Assembly: GCF_023700745.1 (NCBI RefSeq)
Contig: NZ_JAMPYG010000005.1
Coordinates: 1 to 64,000, forward strand
Source of the DNA: Rhodoferax sp.
GTDB taxonomy: Bacteria; Pseudomonadota; Gammaproteobacteria; Burkholderiales; Burkholderiaceae_C
Length of the DNA stretch: 64,000 bases
Direction of reading: 5' to 3'
Positions 35,321-44,076 of this stretch are shown here, piece after piece; position 1 is the stretch's first letter; the number at the start of each line of letters is the position of its first letter. The position numbers and the translations under genes are program-made. The notes under the pieces were generated by a model. It was not told where the DNA came from. It worked only from the letters and a program-made list of their open reading frames with translations, and ran no database searches.

Positions 35321-36790
35321 TCAAACAGGACTGTCGATGCGGATCCAGGTGGTCTTTGTTTCGGTGTATTTGTCAAAGGCATGCAGCGACTTGTCGCGCC
35401 CTACCCCACTTTGCTTGTAACCGCCAAAGGGCACGGTGATGTCGTCTTCATCGTACTGGTTGACATGGACCGTGCCGGCACGCAACGCACGTGCCACACC
35501 ATGCGCCTTGTTGATGTCACGCGTCCAGACTGCGGCCTGCAGGCCATAGATGCTCTGGTTGGCCTGGCGCAGCACGTCAGAGGTGTCGGTGAACGACAGC
35601 ACCGACAGCACCGGGCCAAAAATTTCCTCGCGGGCAATGGTCATGCCGGGCGTGACACCGGCAAAAATGGTGGGCTGCACGTAGCAGCCACCGGTGTCCA
35701 GCAGTGCCTGCTCACCGCCTGCCAGCAGGGCTGCACCCTCCTGTTTGCCCAGTGCGATGTAGCGCAGCACTGAGTTCATTTGCGTCTGGTCGACGATGGC
35801 GCCCATCACGGTATCAGGCGCCAGCGGATTGGCAGGCGCGTAGCCGGGCACCAGCGCCAGCACTTTCTCAAGGAACTGGTCGCGGATGCTGGCCTCGACA
35901 AACAGGCGCGACGGTGCATTGCAGCTTTCGCCCTGGTTGAAGAAAATGCTGCCGACCGCAGCCTCAACTGCCTTGTCCAGGTCCGGGCAGTCGGCAAAGA
36001 CGATGTTGGGCGATTTGCCACCCAGCTCGGTCCAGGCGCGCTTGAGGTTGCTCTGCCCGGCCATCACATGAATCTGCTTGCCAACCCGGGTCGAACCTGT
36101 GAAGGCAATGCAGTCCACATCCATGTGCAGAGCCAGCGGCGAGCCAGCCTCGGCGCCATAGCCCGGCACTACGTTGAACACGCCGGGCGGAATTCCCGCT
36201 TCAAGCGCCAGTTCGGCCAGGCGCAGTGCGGTCAAGGGAGACTTTTCGCTGGGCTTGAGCACCACGGAATTGCCGGCGGCCAGCGCCGGGGCGATCTTCC
36301 AGGCGGCCATGATCATGGGGTAATTCCAGGGCACGATGACGCCCACCACACCCACCGGCTCGCGCTGGATCAACGCCAGCGCGGTGCTGGCGGTAGGCGC
36401 TATTTCGTCGTAGATCTTGTCGACCGCCTCGCCGTACCAGCGGAGGCAATTGGCCGCGCTGTTGACATCAACGCTGCGGGCATAGCGGATGGGTTTGCCC
36501 ATGTCGAGTGTCTCCATCATGGCGAGTTCATCGGCGTGGGCCAGCAGCTGGTCGGCGAATTTGACCATCACGCGTTTGCGCGCCGCCGGGGCCAAACCGC
36601 ACCAGCGCCGGTCTTCAAATGCCGCTCGCCCCGCCGCCACCGCGGCATCGACATCGGCCTGGCCGCAACGCGCCACGGTGGTGAGCAGGCGACCATCAAC
36701 GGGCGAAATGCAGTCAAAGGTCTGGCCGTCCTGGGCGTGCACGCGTGATCCGTTGATCAGGGCCCGGCCGTCATAAGCTTGTCCAAGCAT
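35321..36790 (-). CDS. puuC: Gamma-glutamyl-gamma-aminobutyraldehyde dehydrogenase (aldehyde dehydrogenase PuuC)
   Basis: A 489-residue NAD(P)-dependent aldehyde dehydrogenase from the ATG at 36790 (MLGQAYDGRALINGSR), with GAGGTG upstream; the frame is open to 36880. Catalytic Cys290 lies in FFNQGESCNAPSR, the general base is Glu256 in TELGGKSPN, VPWNYPM and FTGSTRVGKQI form the cofactor site, and QPTIFAGVTPGMTIAREEIFGPVLSV is the family block. In context, directly after the putrescine transporter and with puuA and spuC in the same operon, it should oxidise gamma-glutamyl-gamma-aminobutyraldehyde or 4-aminobutanal. The function in the operon is inferred from neighbours; the family itself is certain. 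Confidence 0.9.
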   Translation of the reverse strand: MLGQAYDGRALINGSRVHAQDGQTFDCISPVDGRLLTTVARCGQADVDAAVAAGRAAFEDRRWCGLAPAARKRVMVKFADQLLAHADELAMMETLDMGKPIRYARSVDVNSAANCLRWYGEAVDKIYDEIAPTASTALALIQREPVGVVGVIVPWNYPMIMAAWKIAPALAAGNSVVLKPSEKSPLTALRLAELALEAGIPPGVFNVVPGYGAEAGSPLALHMDVDCIAFTGSTRVGKQIHVMAGQSNLKRAWTELGGKSPNIVFADCPDLDKAVEAAVGSIFFNQGESCNAPSRLFVEASIRDQFLEKVLALVPGYAPANPLAPDTVMGAIVDQTQMNSVLRYIALGKQEGAALLAGGEQALLDTGGCYVQPTIFAGVTPGMTIAREEIFGPVLSVLSFTDTSDVLRQANQSIYGLQAAVWTRDINKAHGVARALRAGTVHVNQYDEDDITVPFGGYKQSGVGRDKSLHAFDKYTETKTTWIRIDSPV

Positions 36791-36821
36791 GGGAATCACC
36801 TCGAAACTGATGGAATTCAAC

Positions 36822-37682
36822 TCAGCGAGCCTGCAGTGCGGCCAGTTCGGCCCGCGTGGCGGCTGCGATCTCGCGCTCACGGCGTCGTGTCTGGCGCGCC
36901 ACCCAGACGCTGTAGCCGATGACCACCAGCGTGACCGACACGATCAACAACGTGGCCGCCGCGTAAATGGTCGGGTTGATGCCGCGCCGGGCATATCCGA
37001 AGATCACCTGCGGCAGCGTGTTGACACCCGGGCCTGACAAAAATTCGGCAATCACCACATCGTCGAACGAGAGCGTGAAGGCCAGCAGGTAGGCGGCAAA
37101 AATGGCTGGCAGGATATTGGGCATGGTAATCAGGAAGAAGACCTGAAAGGGTTTGGCGCCAAGGTCCATGGCGGCCTCCTCAATGGCGCGATCCATTTCC
37201 AGCAAACGCGACTGGATCACCACCATGCCGTAGGCCATGCCCAGCAGGGTGTGCCCGAGCACGATCGTCAGCATGCCGCGCTGCGGCCAGCCGAAAGCGT
37301 TTTGCACCCCCACCATGAACAGTAGCAGGGACAGGCCAATCACCACCTCAGGCATCACCAGCGGCGCGTTGACCATGCCCGAAAACAGCGTGCGCCCGGG
37401 AAAACGCCGATAGCGCACCAGCACAAAAGCGGCAAACGTAGCCAGCACGGCCGAGGCCAGCCCGGCGGCGGTGGCCACCTTGAGCGAGAGCCAGAAGCCG
37501 TCGACGATCTTGGTGTCGCGTGTGAGCGCCTCGTACCAGCGCAGCGAAAAGCCGGTAAACACGGCGTCCTGGCGCGTGCTGTTAAAGGAAAACACCACCA
37601 TGAAAAACAAGGGCAGATAAAGAAACAGGTAAGTCAGCCCCATCCACAGCTTGCCAAAATATTTTTCAAGATAGCGATTCAT
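36822..37682 (-). CDS. potI: Putrescine ABC transporter permease PotI-like
   Basis: 286 residues from the ATG at 37682 (MNRYLEKYFGKLW), with AAGGA upstream; the frame is open to 37727. Six membrane segments are visible, starting LWMGLTYLFLYLPLFFMVVFSF. The EAA loop for contact with the ATPase reads IEEAAMDLGAKPFQVFFLITMPNILPAI. It pairs with the PotH-like permease to form the inner-membrane pore. It follows potH after 78 bases and precedes puuC after 31 bases. Confidence 0.93.
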   Translation of the reverse strand: MNRYLEKYFGKLWMGLTYLFLYLPLFFMVVFSFNSTRQDAVFTGFSLRWYEALTRDTKIVDGFWLSLKVATAAGLASAVLATFAAFVLVRYRRFPGRTLFSGMVNAPLVMPEVVIGLSLLLFMVGVQNAFGWPQRGMLTIVLGHTLLGMAYGMVVIQSRLLEMDRAIEEAAMDLGAKPFQVFFLITMPNILPAIFAAYLLAFTLSFDDVVIAEFLSGPGVNTLPQVIFGYARRGINPTIYAAATLLIVSVTLVVIGYSVWVARQTRRREREIAAATRAELAALQAR

Positions 37683-37760
37683 TGCAAATCCTTCAAAAAT
37701 GTCATGCCATCGCCGCTGGCAAACCACGACTCGTCGGCCAGAACGTCGCGATGCAGGGGC

Positions 37761-38666
37761 TCACTCCTGTTCTCCGGTGTAGTGGTAGTAAATGGCCAGC
37801 GGCACGACGATGAGGCCAATCATCACTACCGCCAGCGCCGTGGCGCGCGGCCAGTTGTTGCTGCTGAACATTTCGTCCCAGACCACGCGGCCGATCATGA
37901 TGTTCTCGGGGCCGCCGAGCAGCGACGGGATCACGAACTCGCCCACCGAGGGGATGAACACCAGCATGAAGCCGGCGATGATGCCGGCCTTGGACAAGGG
38001 CACCGTTACCAGCCAGAAGGCCTTGAACGGCGAGGCGCCAAGGTCATAGGCCGCCTCCAGCAGACGGAAGTCCATCTTGACCAGGTTCGCGTAAAGCGGC
38101 AACACCATGAAGGGCAAATAAACGTAGGTCATCCCGACCAGCATCGAGACATCGGTGTAGAGCATCTGAATGGGTTCATTGATGAATCCCAGCGCCATGA
38201 ACACCTGGTTCAGCACGCCCTGGTCGGCCAGAATGCCTTTCCAGGCATAGACCCGCAGCAGAAAGGAAGTCCAGAACGGGAGCATCACCATCATCAGCAG
38301 AGCGGGGCGCACGCTGGGTTTGGCACGGGCAATGAAATACGAAAACGGATAGCCAATGAGCAGGCACAACAAGGCCGTGCACAGCGCGTACCAGAGTGAA
38401 CGCAGGTAGGCTTCAATGTAGAGGGTCTGGAACAGCACGCCGTCATCGCCGCTGCGAAAGATGGAGCCATAGTTTTCGTATTTGAGCTTGAGCAAGCCGG
38501 TACTGGAGTCCCAGATCGGTTTGAACGGTGAAATGTCGTTACCCATGTCGACAAAGCTGATGTACAGCAAAATCAAAAACGGGAACAGAAAAAACAGGAT
38601 CAGCCAGACAAAAGGCACGCTGATGACAAAGCGTTTGCCGGGCATCGTCAAACTCTGGATGGCCAT
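37761..38666 (-). CDS. potH: Putrescine ABC transporter permease PotH-like
   Basis: 301 residues; start MAIQSLTMPGKRFVISVPFVWLILFFLFPFLILLYISFVD with AAGGAG eight bases before the ATG. Six membrane segments; the EAA motif is LLEAAYDLGASPFKAFWLVTVPLSKAGI. Works with PotI and the PotG ATPase. Ten bases separate it from potG. Confidence 0.94.
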   Translation of the reverse strand: MAIQSLTMPGKRFVISVPFVWLILFFLFPFLILLYISFVDMGNDISPFKPIWDSSTGLLKLKYENYGSIFRSGDDGVLFQTLYIEAYLRSLWYALCTALLCLLIGYPFSYFIARAKPSVRPALLMMVMLPFWTSFLLRVYAWKGILADQGVLNQVFMALGFINEPIQMLYTDVSMLVGMTYVYLPFMVLPLYANLVKMDFRLLEAAYDLGASPFKAFWLVTVPLSKAGIIAGFMLVFIPSVGEFVIPSLLGGPENIMIGRVVWDEMFSSNNWPRATALAVVMIGLIVVPLAIYYHYTGEQE

Positions 38667-38675
38667 GGTGGCTCC

Positions 38676-39776
38676 TTAGTCGCGCAGCACAATGCCAGCC
38701 ACATCGCTCCACCAGAAAAACACATCGTCTTCCCAAGTGATGTTGCTGAGGTCATGGCGCGAGGTATTGGCCTCGGTAATCTTGACCCGGGTGCCGTCCG
38801 AGGCGGCGACGATAAAGGAGTTGTAGGAGCCGAAATAAGCGATTTCCTTGACTTTGCCCGAGAACAGGTTGTGCGCAAAATCGGGCCGCTCGCGGCTGAT
38901 TTCTATTTTTTCGGGCCGCACCGCGATGGCCACCGGCATGTGCAGCGCACCGCTGACGCCGTGGCCGACATGGATCTCGCCAATGGCCGTTTGGACCGCA
39001 CAACGGTCAGGCTCGTCAATGCTGAGTTTGCCGTCGAACAAGTTGACGTTGCCGATAAAGTCAGCCACAAAACGATTGACCGGATGCTCATAAACCTCTT
39101 CGGGCGAGCCCACTTGCAACACCCTGCCCTTGCTCATGACCGCGATACGGCCGGCCATGGTCATGGCTTCTTCCTGGTCGTGCGTCACCATGACACAGGT
39201 CACGCCCACTTTTTCAATGATGTTGACCAGTTCAAACTGGGTTTGCTCGCGCAGTTTCTTGTCGAGCGCACCCAGGGGCTCATCAAGCAACAACACCTTG
39301 GGGCGCTTGGCCAGGCTCCGGGCCAGCGCCACCCGCTGTTGCTGGCCACCAGACAACTGGTGTGGTTTGCGCTTGGCGTAGGGCGCAAGCTGCACCAAAT
39401 CGAGCATCTCGCCAACGCGTTGCTTGATATCGTTCCTGGGCAATCCTTCGCGCTTGAGGCCAAAGGCGATATTCTCCCAGATGTCCAGGTGCGGAAACAA
39501 GGCATAGGACTGGAACATCATATTGAACGGACGCTCATACGGCGCCAGTTTGGCCACGTCCTGGCCACCCAACAGGATGCGTCCGGAAGTCGGCGTCTCG
39601 AAACCCGCCAGCATGCGCAACAAGGTGGACTTACCGCAACCCGAGCTGCCGAGCAAGGCGAAGATTTCACCCTGATGGATAGACAGATTGACCTCGTCAA
39701 CCGCCAGGGATTCGTCGAAACGCTTGACCAGTTTCTCGGTCACAAGATAGTCTTTTTTGGCACCCACATCAGCCAT
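38676..39776 (-). CDS. potG: Putrescine ABC transporter ATPase PotG-like
   Basis: 366 residues from the ATG at 39776 (MADVGAKKDYL), preceded by AGAGGG; a TTG at 39782 is possible. Walker A is LLGSSGCGKSTLLRML, the Q-loop FQSYALFPHL, the signature HQLSGGQQQRVALARSL, Walker B VLLLDEPLGALD and the switch histidine in VMVTHDQEEAM. The C-terminal TOBE domain starts about residue 285. It energises polyamine import. A terminator-like hairpin lies between it and potF, which should lower its expression relative to the binding protein. Confidence 0.95.
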   Translation of the reverse strand: MADVGAKKDYLVTEKLVKRFDESLAVDEVNLSIHQGEIFALLGSSGCGKSTLLRMLAGFETPTSGRILLGGQDVAKLAPYERPFNMMFQSYALFPHLDIWENIAFGLKREGLPRNDIKQRVGEMLDLVQLAPYAKRKPHQLSGGQQQRVALARSLAKRPKVLLLDEPLGALDKKLREQTQFELVNIIEKVGVTCVMVTHDQEEAMTMAGRIAVMSKGRVLQVGSPEEVYEHPVNRFVADFIGNVNLFDGKLSIDEPDRCAVQTAIGEIHVGHGVSGALHMPVAIAVRPEKIEISRERPDFAHNLFSGKVKEIAYFGSYNSFIVAASDGTRVKITEANTSRHDLSNITWEDDVFFWWSDVAGIVLRD

Positions 39777-39813
39777 GCTCAACCCTCTGCTTCAGCACAA
39801 TCACACCCTTCAT

Positions 39814-39850
39814 AAAAAAGGGCTGTTCATACCCTGCGTACAAACAGCCC
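39814..39850 (-). terminator. Intrinsic terminator or attenuator between potF and potG
   Basis: On the minus strand GGGCTGTT (39850-39843) pairs with AACAGCCC (39827-39820) and is followed by TTTTTT. It is 24 bases after potF. In the middle of the operon it probably acts as a partial terminator, giving more binding protein than membrane and ATPase subunits. Confidence 0.7.
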
Positions 39851-39873
39851 AATGGCTTCATCAGGGCCAGGTA

Positions 39874-41037
39874 CTACTTGCCTTTTTTGAAACTGTTGTA
39901 GGCGTTGGCCATGGCTTCACGTGCCTCATTGCTGAAGCTGCTGGGCGGGATCATCTTGGCAAAATAGTCAGCTTCGACAAAGATGGTCTTGTTGGCGGCG
40001 ATTTCCGGCTTGACCAGCGACACCCCCGCCTTGTTGGCGGTCGGGTAGTTCATTTCGTTGGCCATCAGGGCAGCATTCTCGGGACGCAAATAAAAGTCAA
40101 TGAAGGCATGGGCGTTGTTAGGGTGCTTGGCATCCTTGGTGATGGCCATGGTGTCAAAGAAGATCAACGCGCCGGTGCTGGGCAACATGGACTCGATCTC
40201 ATCCTTGGACTTGTTCTCCTTGGCGCGCGCAGCGGCAATGTTGATGTCGCCCGACCAGCCAATGGCCACGCAGGCTTTGCCGCCAGCGATGTCGTCAATC
40301 ATGGTCGAGCTGAAGATACGCACATCCTTGCGCACCTTGGCCAGCATGTCGGTGGCCAGCTTGTAATCTGCAGGATCATTGGAGTAAGCGTCCTTGCCAA
40401 TGTAGTGCAGGGCCACGGGAATGATCTCGGTGGGTGAATCCAGGTAGGCAATACCGCAGGATTTGAGCTTGCTGGTGTATTCGGGTTTGAACACCAGATC
40501 CCAGGCGTTTTCCGGCATCGGCGTTTTGCCGAGGGCCTTGGCCACTTTGGTCTTGTTGATACCGACCGTGGTAAAACCCCAGGCCCAGGGCACCAGGTGC
40601 TTGTTGTCAGGGTCGGTTTTGGCACCCAATGTGGCCATGATGGCGGGGTCCAGATTGCCCAGGTTCTTGATCTGTGCCTTGTCCAACGCCTGCAACAGAC
40701 CGCCTTCAATTTGCGGCTTGGCAAACACCGAGCCCGGCACCACGATGTCGTAGCCCGAGTTGCCTGCCACCAGCTTGGCGTGCAAGGCCTCGTTGGTCTC
40801 AAAGGTGTCGTAATTCACCTTGATACCGGTTTCTTTCTCGAACGTGGCAATCATGCCCTCGGGAACGTAGTCGGGCCAATTGTAGATATTGAGCACTTTT
40901 TCTTCGGTGTTGACCGCCGCGGGGGCGGGTGCACTTGCCACAGGGGCCGGAGCGGCCACTGGCGGCTCCTCTTTTTTGCCGCAGCCTGCCAAAACGATGG
41001 CAGAAAGCGCAAACGACCAAAGGTATTTTTTCATCAT
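39874..41037 (-). CDS. potF: Putrescine-binding protein PotF-like (lipoprotein)
   Basis: 387 residues from the ATG at 41037 (MMKKYLW), with GGAG seven bases upstream; the frame is open to 41109. The signal ends in a lipobox, IVLAGCGKKEE, followed by a Pro/Ala-rich tether (PPVAAPAPVASAPAPAAV), so the mature protein should be anchored in the membrane, unlike the soluble E. coli PotF. The binding domain has VLNIYNWPDYVPEGMIATFEKETGIKVNYDTFETNEALHAKL and FYLRPENAALMANEMNYPTANK, both typical. It delivers putrescine or related polyamines to PotHI. Specificity among polyamines is unproven. Confidence 0.93.
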   Translation of the reverse strand: MMKKYLWSFALSAIVLAGCGKKEEPPVAAPAPVASAPAPAAVNTEEKVLNIYNWPDYVPEGMIATFEKETGIKVNYDTFETNEALHAKLVAGNSGYDIVVPGSVFAKPQIEGGLLQALDKAQIKNLGNLDPAIMATLGAKTDPDNKHLVPWAWGFTTVGINKTKVAKALGKTPMPENAWDLVFKPEYTSKLKSCGIAYLDSPTEIIPVALHYIGKDAYSNDPADYKLATDMLAKVRKDVRIFSSTMIDDIAGGKACVAIGWSGDINIAAARAKENKSKDEIESMLPSTGALIFFDTMAITKDAKHPNNAHAFIDFYLRPENAALMANEMNYPTANKAGVSLVKPEIAANKTIFVEADYFAKMIPPSSFSNEAREAMANAYNSFKKGK

Positions 41038-41126
41038 GGAAACACTCCGGGAAGAGAAGATGGTGAAGGGGAGCGGTAGTTTAAGGCTAGCAAAAACCAG
41101 ACCAGACAAATTTTTCGATCTTTCGG

Positions 41127-42536
41127 TTAAATCAACCCTTTCTGGGTCAATTCCTGTTGTGTCAGGTCCAACGCCAGGCGAATCAAGCGCATCATTTCAT
41201 CAATATCGGCATGGGTCATGGTCAGCGGTGGTGCAATGATCATGCGGTCGCCCACCGCACGCATGATCAGGCCATTCTGGAAACAATGGCGCCGGCAGAT
41301 CATGCCCACTGACAGGTCTGCCGCAAACCGCTCCCTGGTCCGTTTGTTCCTGACCAGCACCAGGCCCGCAGTGAAGCCACAGGTTTCGGCCACCCCCACC
41401 AGCGGGTGCTCGGCGATGCCCTCGAAACATCGGGCAAGATAGGGACCGATATCGTCCCTGACGCGTTGCGGCAATTGCTCCTGTTCCATGATGTCCAGGT
41501 TGGCCAGCGCCACCGCACAAGCCACCGGGTGGCCGCTGTAGGTATAACCATGGTTGAACTCACCGCCTTTGTCGATCAGCACCTGCGCCACGCGGTTGCC
41601 CACCATAACGCCACCGAGCGGGATGTAGCCGCTGGTAACCGCCTTGGCAAAGGTCACCAGGTCGGGTTTGTAGCCAAATTTTTCATAGGCAAACCAGTGG
41701 CCGAGTCGGCCAAAGGCGCAAATCACCTCGTCGCTGATCAACAGGATGCCGTATTTGTCAACGATGCGCTGGATTTCTGGCCAGTAAGTCGTTGGTGGAA
41801 TGATGACCCCGCCAGCGCCTTGAATTGGCTCGGCAATGAAAGCTGCCACCTTGTCGGCACCAACCAACAGAATCTTTTCTTCGAGCCAGCCCGCAGCACG
41901 CAGACCGAATTCTTCGGCACTTTCGCCCGGCAAGCCGTTTTCAAAAAAGTAGGGCTGCTCAATGTGCGTGATGTTGGGGATCGGCAGATCACCCTGTGCG
42001 TGCATGCTGCTCATGCCGCCCAGCGAAGCCCCGGCCATGGTGCTGCCGTGGTAGGCATTGTGGCGGCTGATGATCACCTTGCGCTGCGGCTGACCAGCCA
42101 AGTCCCAGTAGCGGCGCACCATGCGCACGTTGGAATCATTGCTCTCGGAGCCGCTACTCGAATAGAAAACATGCTCGAAACTGCGGTCGCCCACCTTGGG
42201 CGCCAGCGCGGCCAGCCGCGCCGCAAGCTTGACGGCAGGCACATTGGTGGTCTGGAAAAAGCTGTTGTAAAACGGCAGCGTCATCATCTGGTCGTACGCC
42301 GCCTGCGCCAATGCCTTGCGCCCATAACCGGCGTTGACACACCACAGGCCGCTCATGGCATCGAGCAATTTTTCACCTTCGGAGTCCCAGACGTAAATGC
42401 CTTCGGATCTGACAATCACACGCGCACCACGGGTAGCGAGGTCGCCATGGTCGGTGAAGGGATGGATGAAATGGGCACTGTCCAGCGCCTGAACCTGCTG
42501 AGTGGACAGGGGCGGCAAAGACGTCAAATTGGTCAT
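41127..42536 (-). CDS. spuC: Putrescine-pyruvate aminotransferase, SpuC-like
   Basis: A 469-residue class III PLP aminotransferase. The PLP lysine is Lys298 in LVTFAKAVTSGYIPLGGVMVG, the cofactor aspartate is in LLISDEVICAFGRLGHW, and SSSGSESNDSNVRMVRRYW and NAYHGSTMAGASLGGM are the family blocks for omega-amino acid:pyruvate enzymes of the SpuC group. It converts putrescine and pyruvate to 4-aminobutanal and alanine, a branch that bypasses glutamylation. It lies 48 bases after puuA and 89 bases before potF (from its preferred start). Use of another omega-amine is possible. Confidence 0.88.
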   Translation of the reverse strand: MTNLTSLPPLSTQQVQALDSAHFIHPFTDHGDLATRGARVIVRSEGIYVWDSEGEKLLDAMSGLWCVNAGYGRKALAQAAYDQMMTLPFYNSFFQTTNVPAVKLAARLAALAPKVGDRSFEHVFYSSSGSESNDSNVRMVRRYWDLAGQPQRKVIISRHNAYHGSTMAGASLGGMSSMHAQGDLPIPNITHIEQPYFFENGLPGESAEEFGLRAAGWLEEKILLVGADKVAAFIAEPIQGAGGVIIPPTTYWPEIQRIVDKYGILLISDEVICAFGRLGHWFAYEKFGYKPDLVTFAKAVTSGYIPLGGVMVGNRVAQVLIDKGGEFNHGYTYSGHPVACAVALANLDIMEQEQLPQRVRDDIGPYLARCFEGIAEHPLVGVAETCGFTAGLVLVRNKRTRERFAADLSVGMICRRHCFQNGLIMRAVGDRMIIAPPLTMTHADIDEMMRLIRLALDLTQQELTQKGLI

Positions 42537-42584
42537 GGTGGTGATCCTCTTGGTGCAACGGTGGATGGCATGAAAAAAAGTGCG

Positions 42585-43952
42585 TTACACGTGCAGCAGC
42601 AGGTGCTCGCGCTCCCAGGGCGAAATCACTTTCATGAACTCATCAAATTCAAGCTCCTTGATTTCCGAGTACACGGTGATGAATTCCTTGCCCAGCACCT
42701 CGTGCAGATCGGATTCGCGACGCAACCAGTCGAGCGCCTCACCCAAGCTGCGTGGCAGCGCATACGGCGACAGGTAGGCGTCGCCCTTCATTTCGGCCTT
42801 GGGCTTGATCTTGTTCTTGAGTCCGAGGTAGCCGCAGGCCATGGTCATGGCCAGCGCCACGTAGGGGTTGGCATCGGCGCCAATCACGCGGTTTTCGACC
42901 CGGCGCGCCTCAGGCGAGGAGATCGGCGAGCGAATGCCGACGGTCCGGTTGTCGTAACCCCATTCAATGTTGATCGGCGCCGCAGTGTTGCGCGACAGTC
43001 GACGGTAGCTGTTGACATAGGGCGCCACCAGCACCATGGCCGCCGGGATATAGCGTTGCAGGCCACCGATGTAGTGCATGAAGGCCTCAGAGGGCGTGCC
43101 GTCGTCGTTGCTGAAAATGTTCTTGCCGGTGGTCACATCCAGCATGCTCTGGTGCACGTGCATGGCGCTGCCGGGCTCACCGGCAATTGGCTTGGCCATG
43201 AAGGTGGCGTACATGTCATGGCGCAGGGCGGATTCACGCACGGTGCGCTTGAAAAGGAAGACTTCATCGGCCAGGCCCAGCGGTTCGGCGTGGAAGAAAT
43301 TGATTTCCATCTGGCCGGCGCCGATTTCGTGAATCAGCGTGTCGACGTTGAGCTCCATCTTGTCGCTGAAGTCGTAGATTTCCTCAAACAACGGGTCGAA
43401 CTCGTTGACGGCGTCGATGCTGTAGGCCTGGCGCGAGGTCTCGCTGCGGCCGCTGCGGCCGATCGGCGCGCGCAGCAAGGTGTTGGGGTCGGTGTTGCGG
43501 GCAGTCAGATAAAACTCCAGCTCGGGGGCCACGATCGGCTTCAAGCCCTCGGCGGCGAACAGGTCACAGACCCGGCGCAGCACGCTGCGCGGGGCAAACG
43601 ACACCAGATTGCCCTTGTGGTCAAAGCAGTCGTGGATCACCTGCGCCGTCGGATCGGTGGCCCACGGCACAATGCGCACGGTAGACGGGTCCGGGCGCAG
43701 CTGCATGTCCTTGTCGGTGGGATCGATCACATCGTAATAAGGACCGCTTTCCGGGAATTCGCCGGTCACACCCATGGCCACGACCGACTGCGGGAGGCGC
43801 ATGCCCCGGTCTTCGGTGAACTTGCCGCGGGGCAGAATTTTGCCCCGTGCGACACCGGTCAGGTCGGGGACCAGGCACTCCACCTCGGTCACACGGCGCT
43901 CGTTGAGCCACTGCTCCAGATCGTTGAAATTCATGGACTTCTTGGGATTCAT
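42585..43952 (-). CDS. puuA: Gamma-glutamylputrescine synthetase (glutamine synthetase family)
   Basis: A 455-residue member of the glutamine synthetase superfamily: the first step of the glutamylated putrescine route. PDLTGVARGKILPRGKF is in the N-terminal domain, APELEFYL and EIGAGQMEINFF are metal and substrate blocks, HVHQSMLD is the ATP/metal block, and NRTVGIRSP and EARRVENRVIGADANPYVALA complete the core. It lacks the adenylylation tyrosine loop expected of GlnA and is shorter. In the same operon with spuC, the Pot transporter and puuC, putrescine is the likely substrate. It is the first gene, divergent from the MocR regulator. Confidence 0.9.
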   Translation of the reverse strand: MNPKKSMNFNDLEQWLNERRVTEVECLVPDLTGVARGKILPRGKFTEDRGMRLPQSVVAMGVTGEFPESGPYYDVIDPTDKDMQLRPDPSTVRIVPWATDPTAQVIHDCFDHKGNLVSFAPRSVLRRVCDLFAAEGLKPIVAPELEFYLTARNTDPNTLLRAPIGRSGRSETSRQAYSIDAVNEFDPLFEEIYDFSDKMELNVDTLIHEIGAGQMEINFFHAEPLGLADEVFLFKRTVRESALRHDMYATFMAKPIAGEPGSAMHVHQSMLDVTTGKNIFSNDDGTPSEAFMHYIGGLQRYIPAAMVLVAPYVNSYRRLSRNTAAPINIEWGYDNRTVGIRSPISSPEARRVENRVIGADANPYVALAMTMACGYLGLKNKIKPKAEMKGDAYLSPYALPRSLGEALDWLRRESDLHEVLGKEFITVYSEIKELEFDEFMKVISPWEREHLLLHV

Positions 43953-44000
43953 GGTTTGCTCCAGGATGAAACGTGCCAGCTATTGTGCGCGTTGCATCAG

Positions 44001-44042
44001 GAACCATTGTGAGCCATAAATTGGTTCACAATCAGAACCATT
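44001..44042. promoter_or_regulatory. Probable MocR operator in the puuA-regulator gap
   Basis: GAACCATT occurs at 44001-44008 and 44035-44042, a 34-base start-to-start spacing, and a reverse GGTTC lies between at 44023-44027. ATTGTGA and TCACAAT (44006-44012 and 44026-44032) form an inverted pair. Direct repeats at this spacing recall the ATACCA repeats of the MocR protein GabR, so this is a good candidate for the site of the adjacent regulator. Confidence 0.6.
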
Positions 44043-44076
44043 TAAACCTGCCACATGGTGCCACTTCTGCCGCCCT

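Noticed and set aside
37704..38399. A 231-codon plus-strand frame opposite potH
   Set aside because: His/Gln/Glu-rich shadow; the minus-strand permease has membrane segments and the EAA motif.
41406..44012. An 868-codon open frame on the plus strand opposite spuC and puuA
   Set aside because: Rich in His, Gly, Ala and Val in the pattern of an antisense shadow; the minus strand has two genes with intact catalytic motifs and proper starts in the same place.
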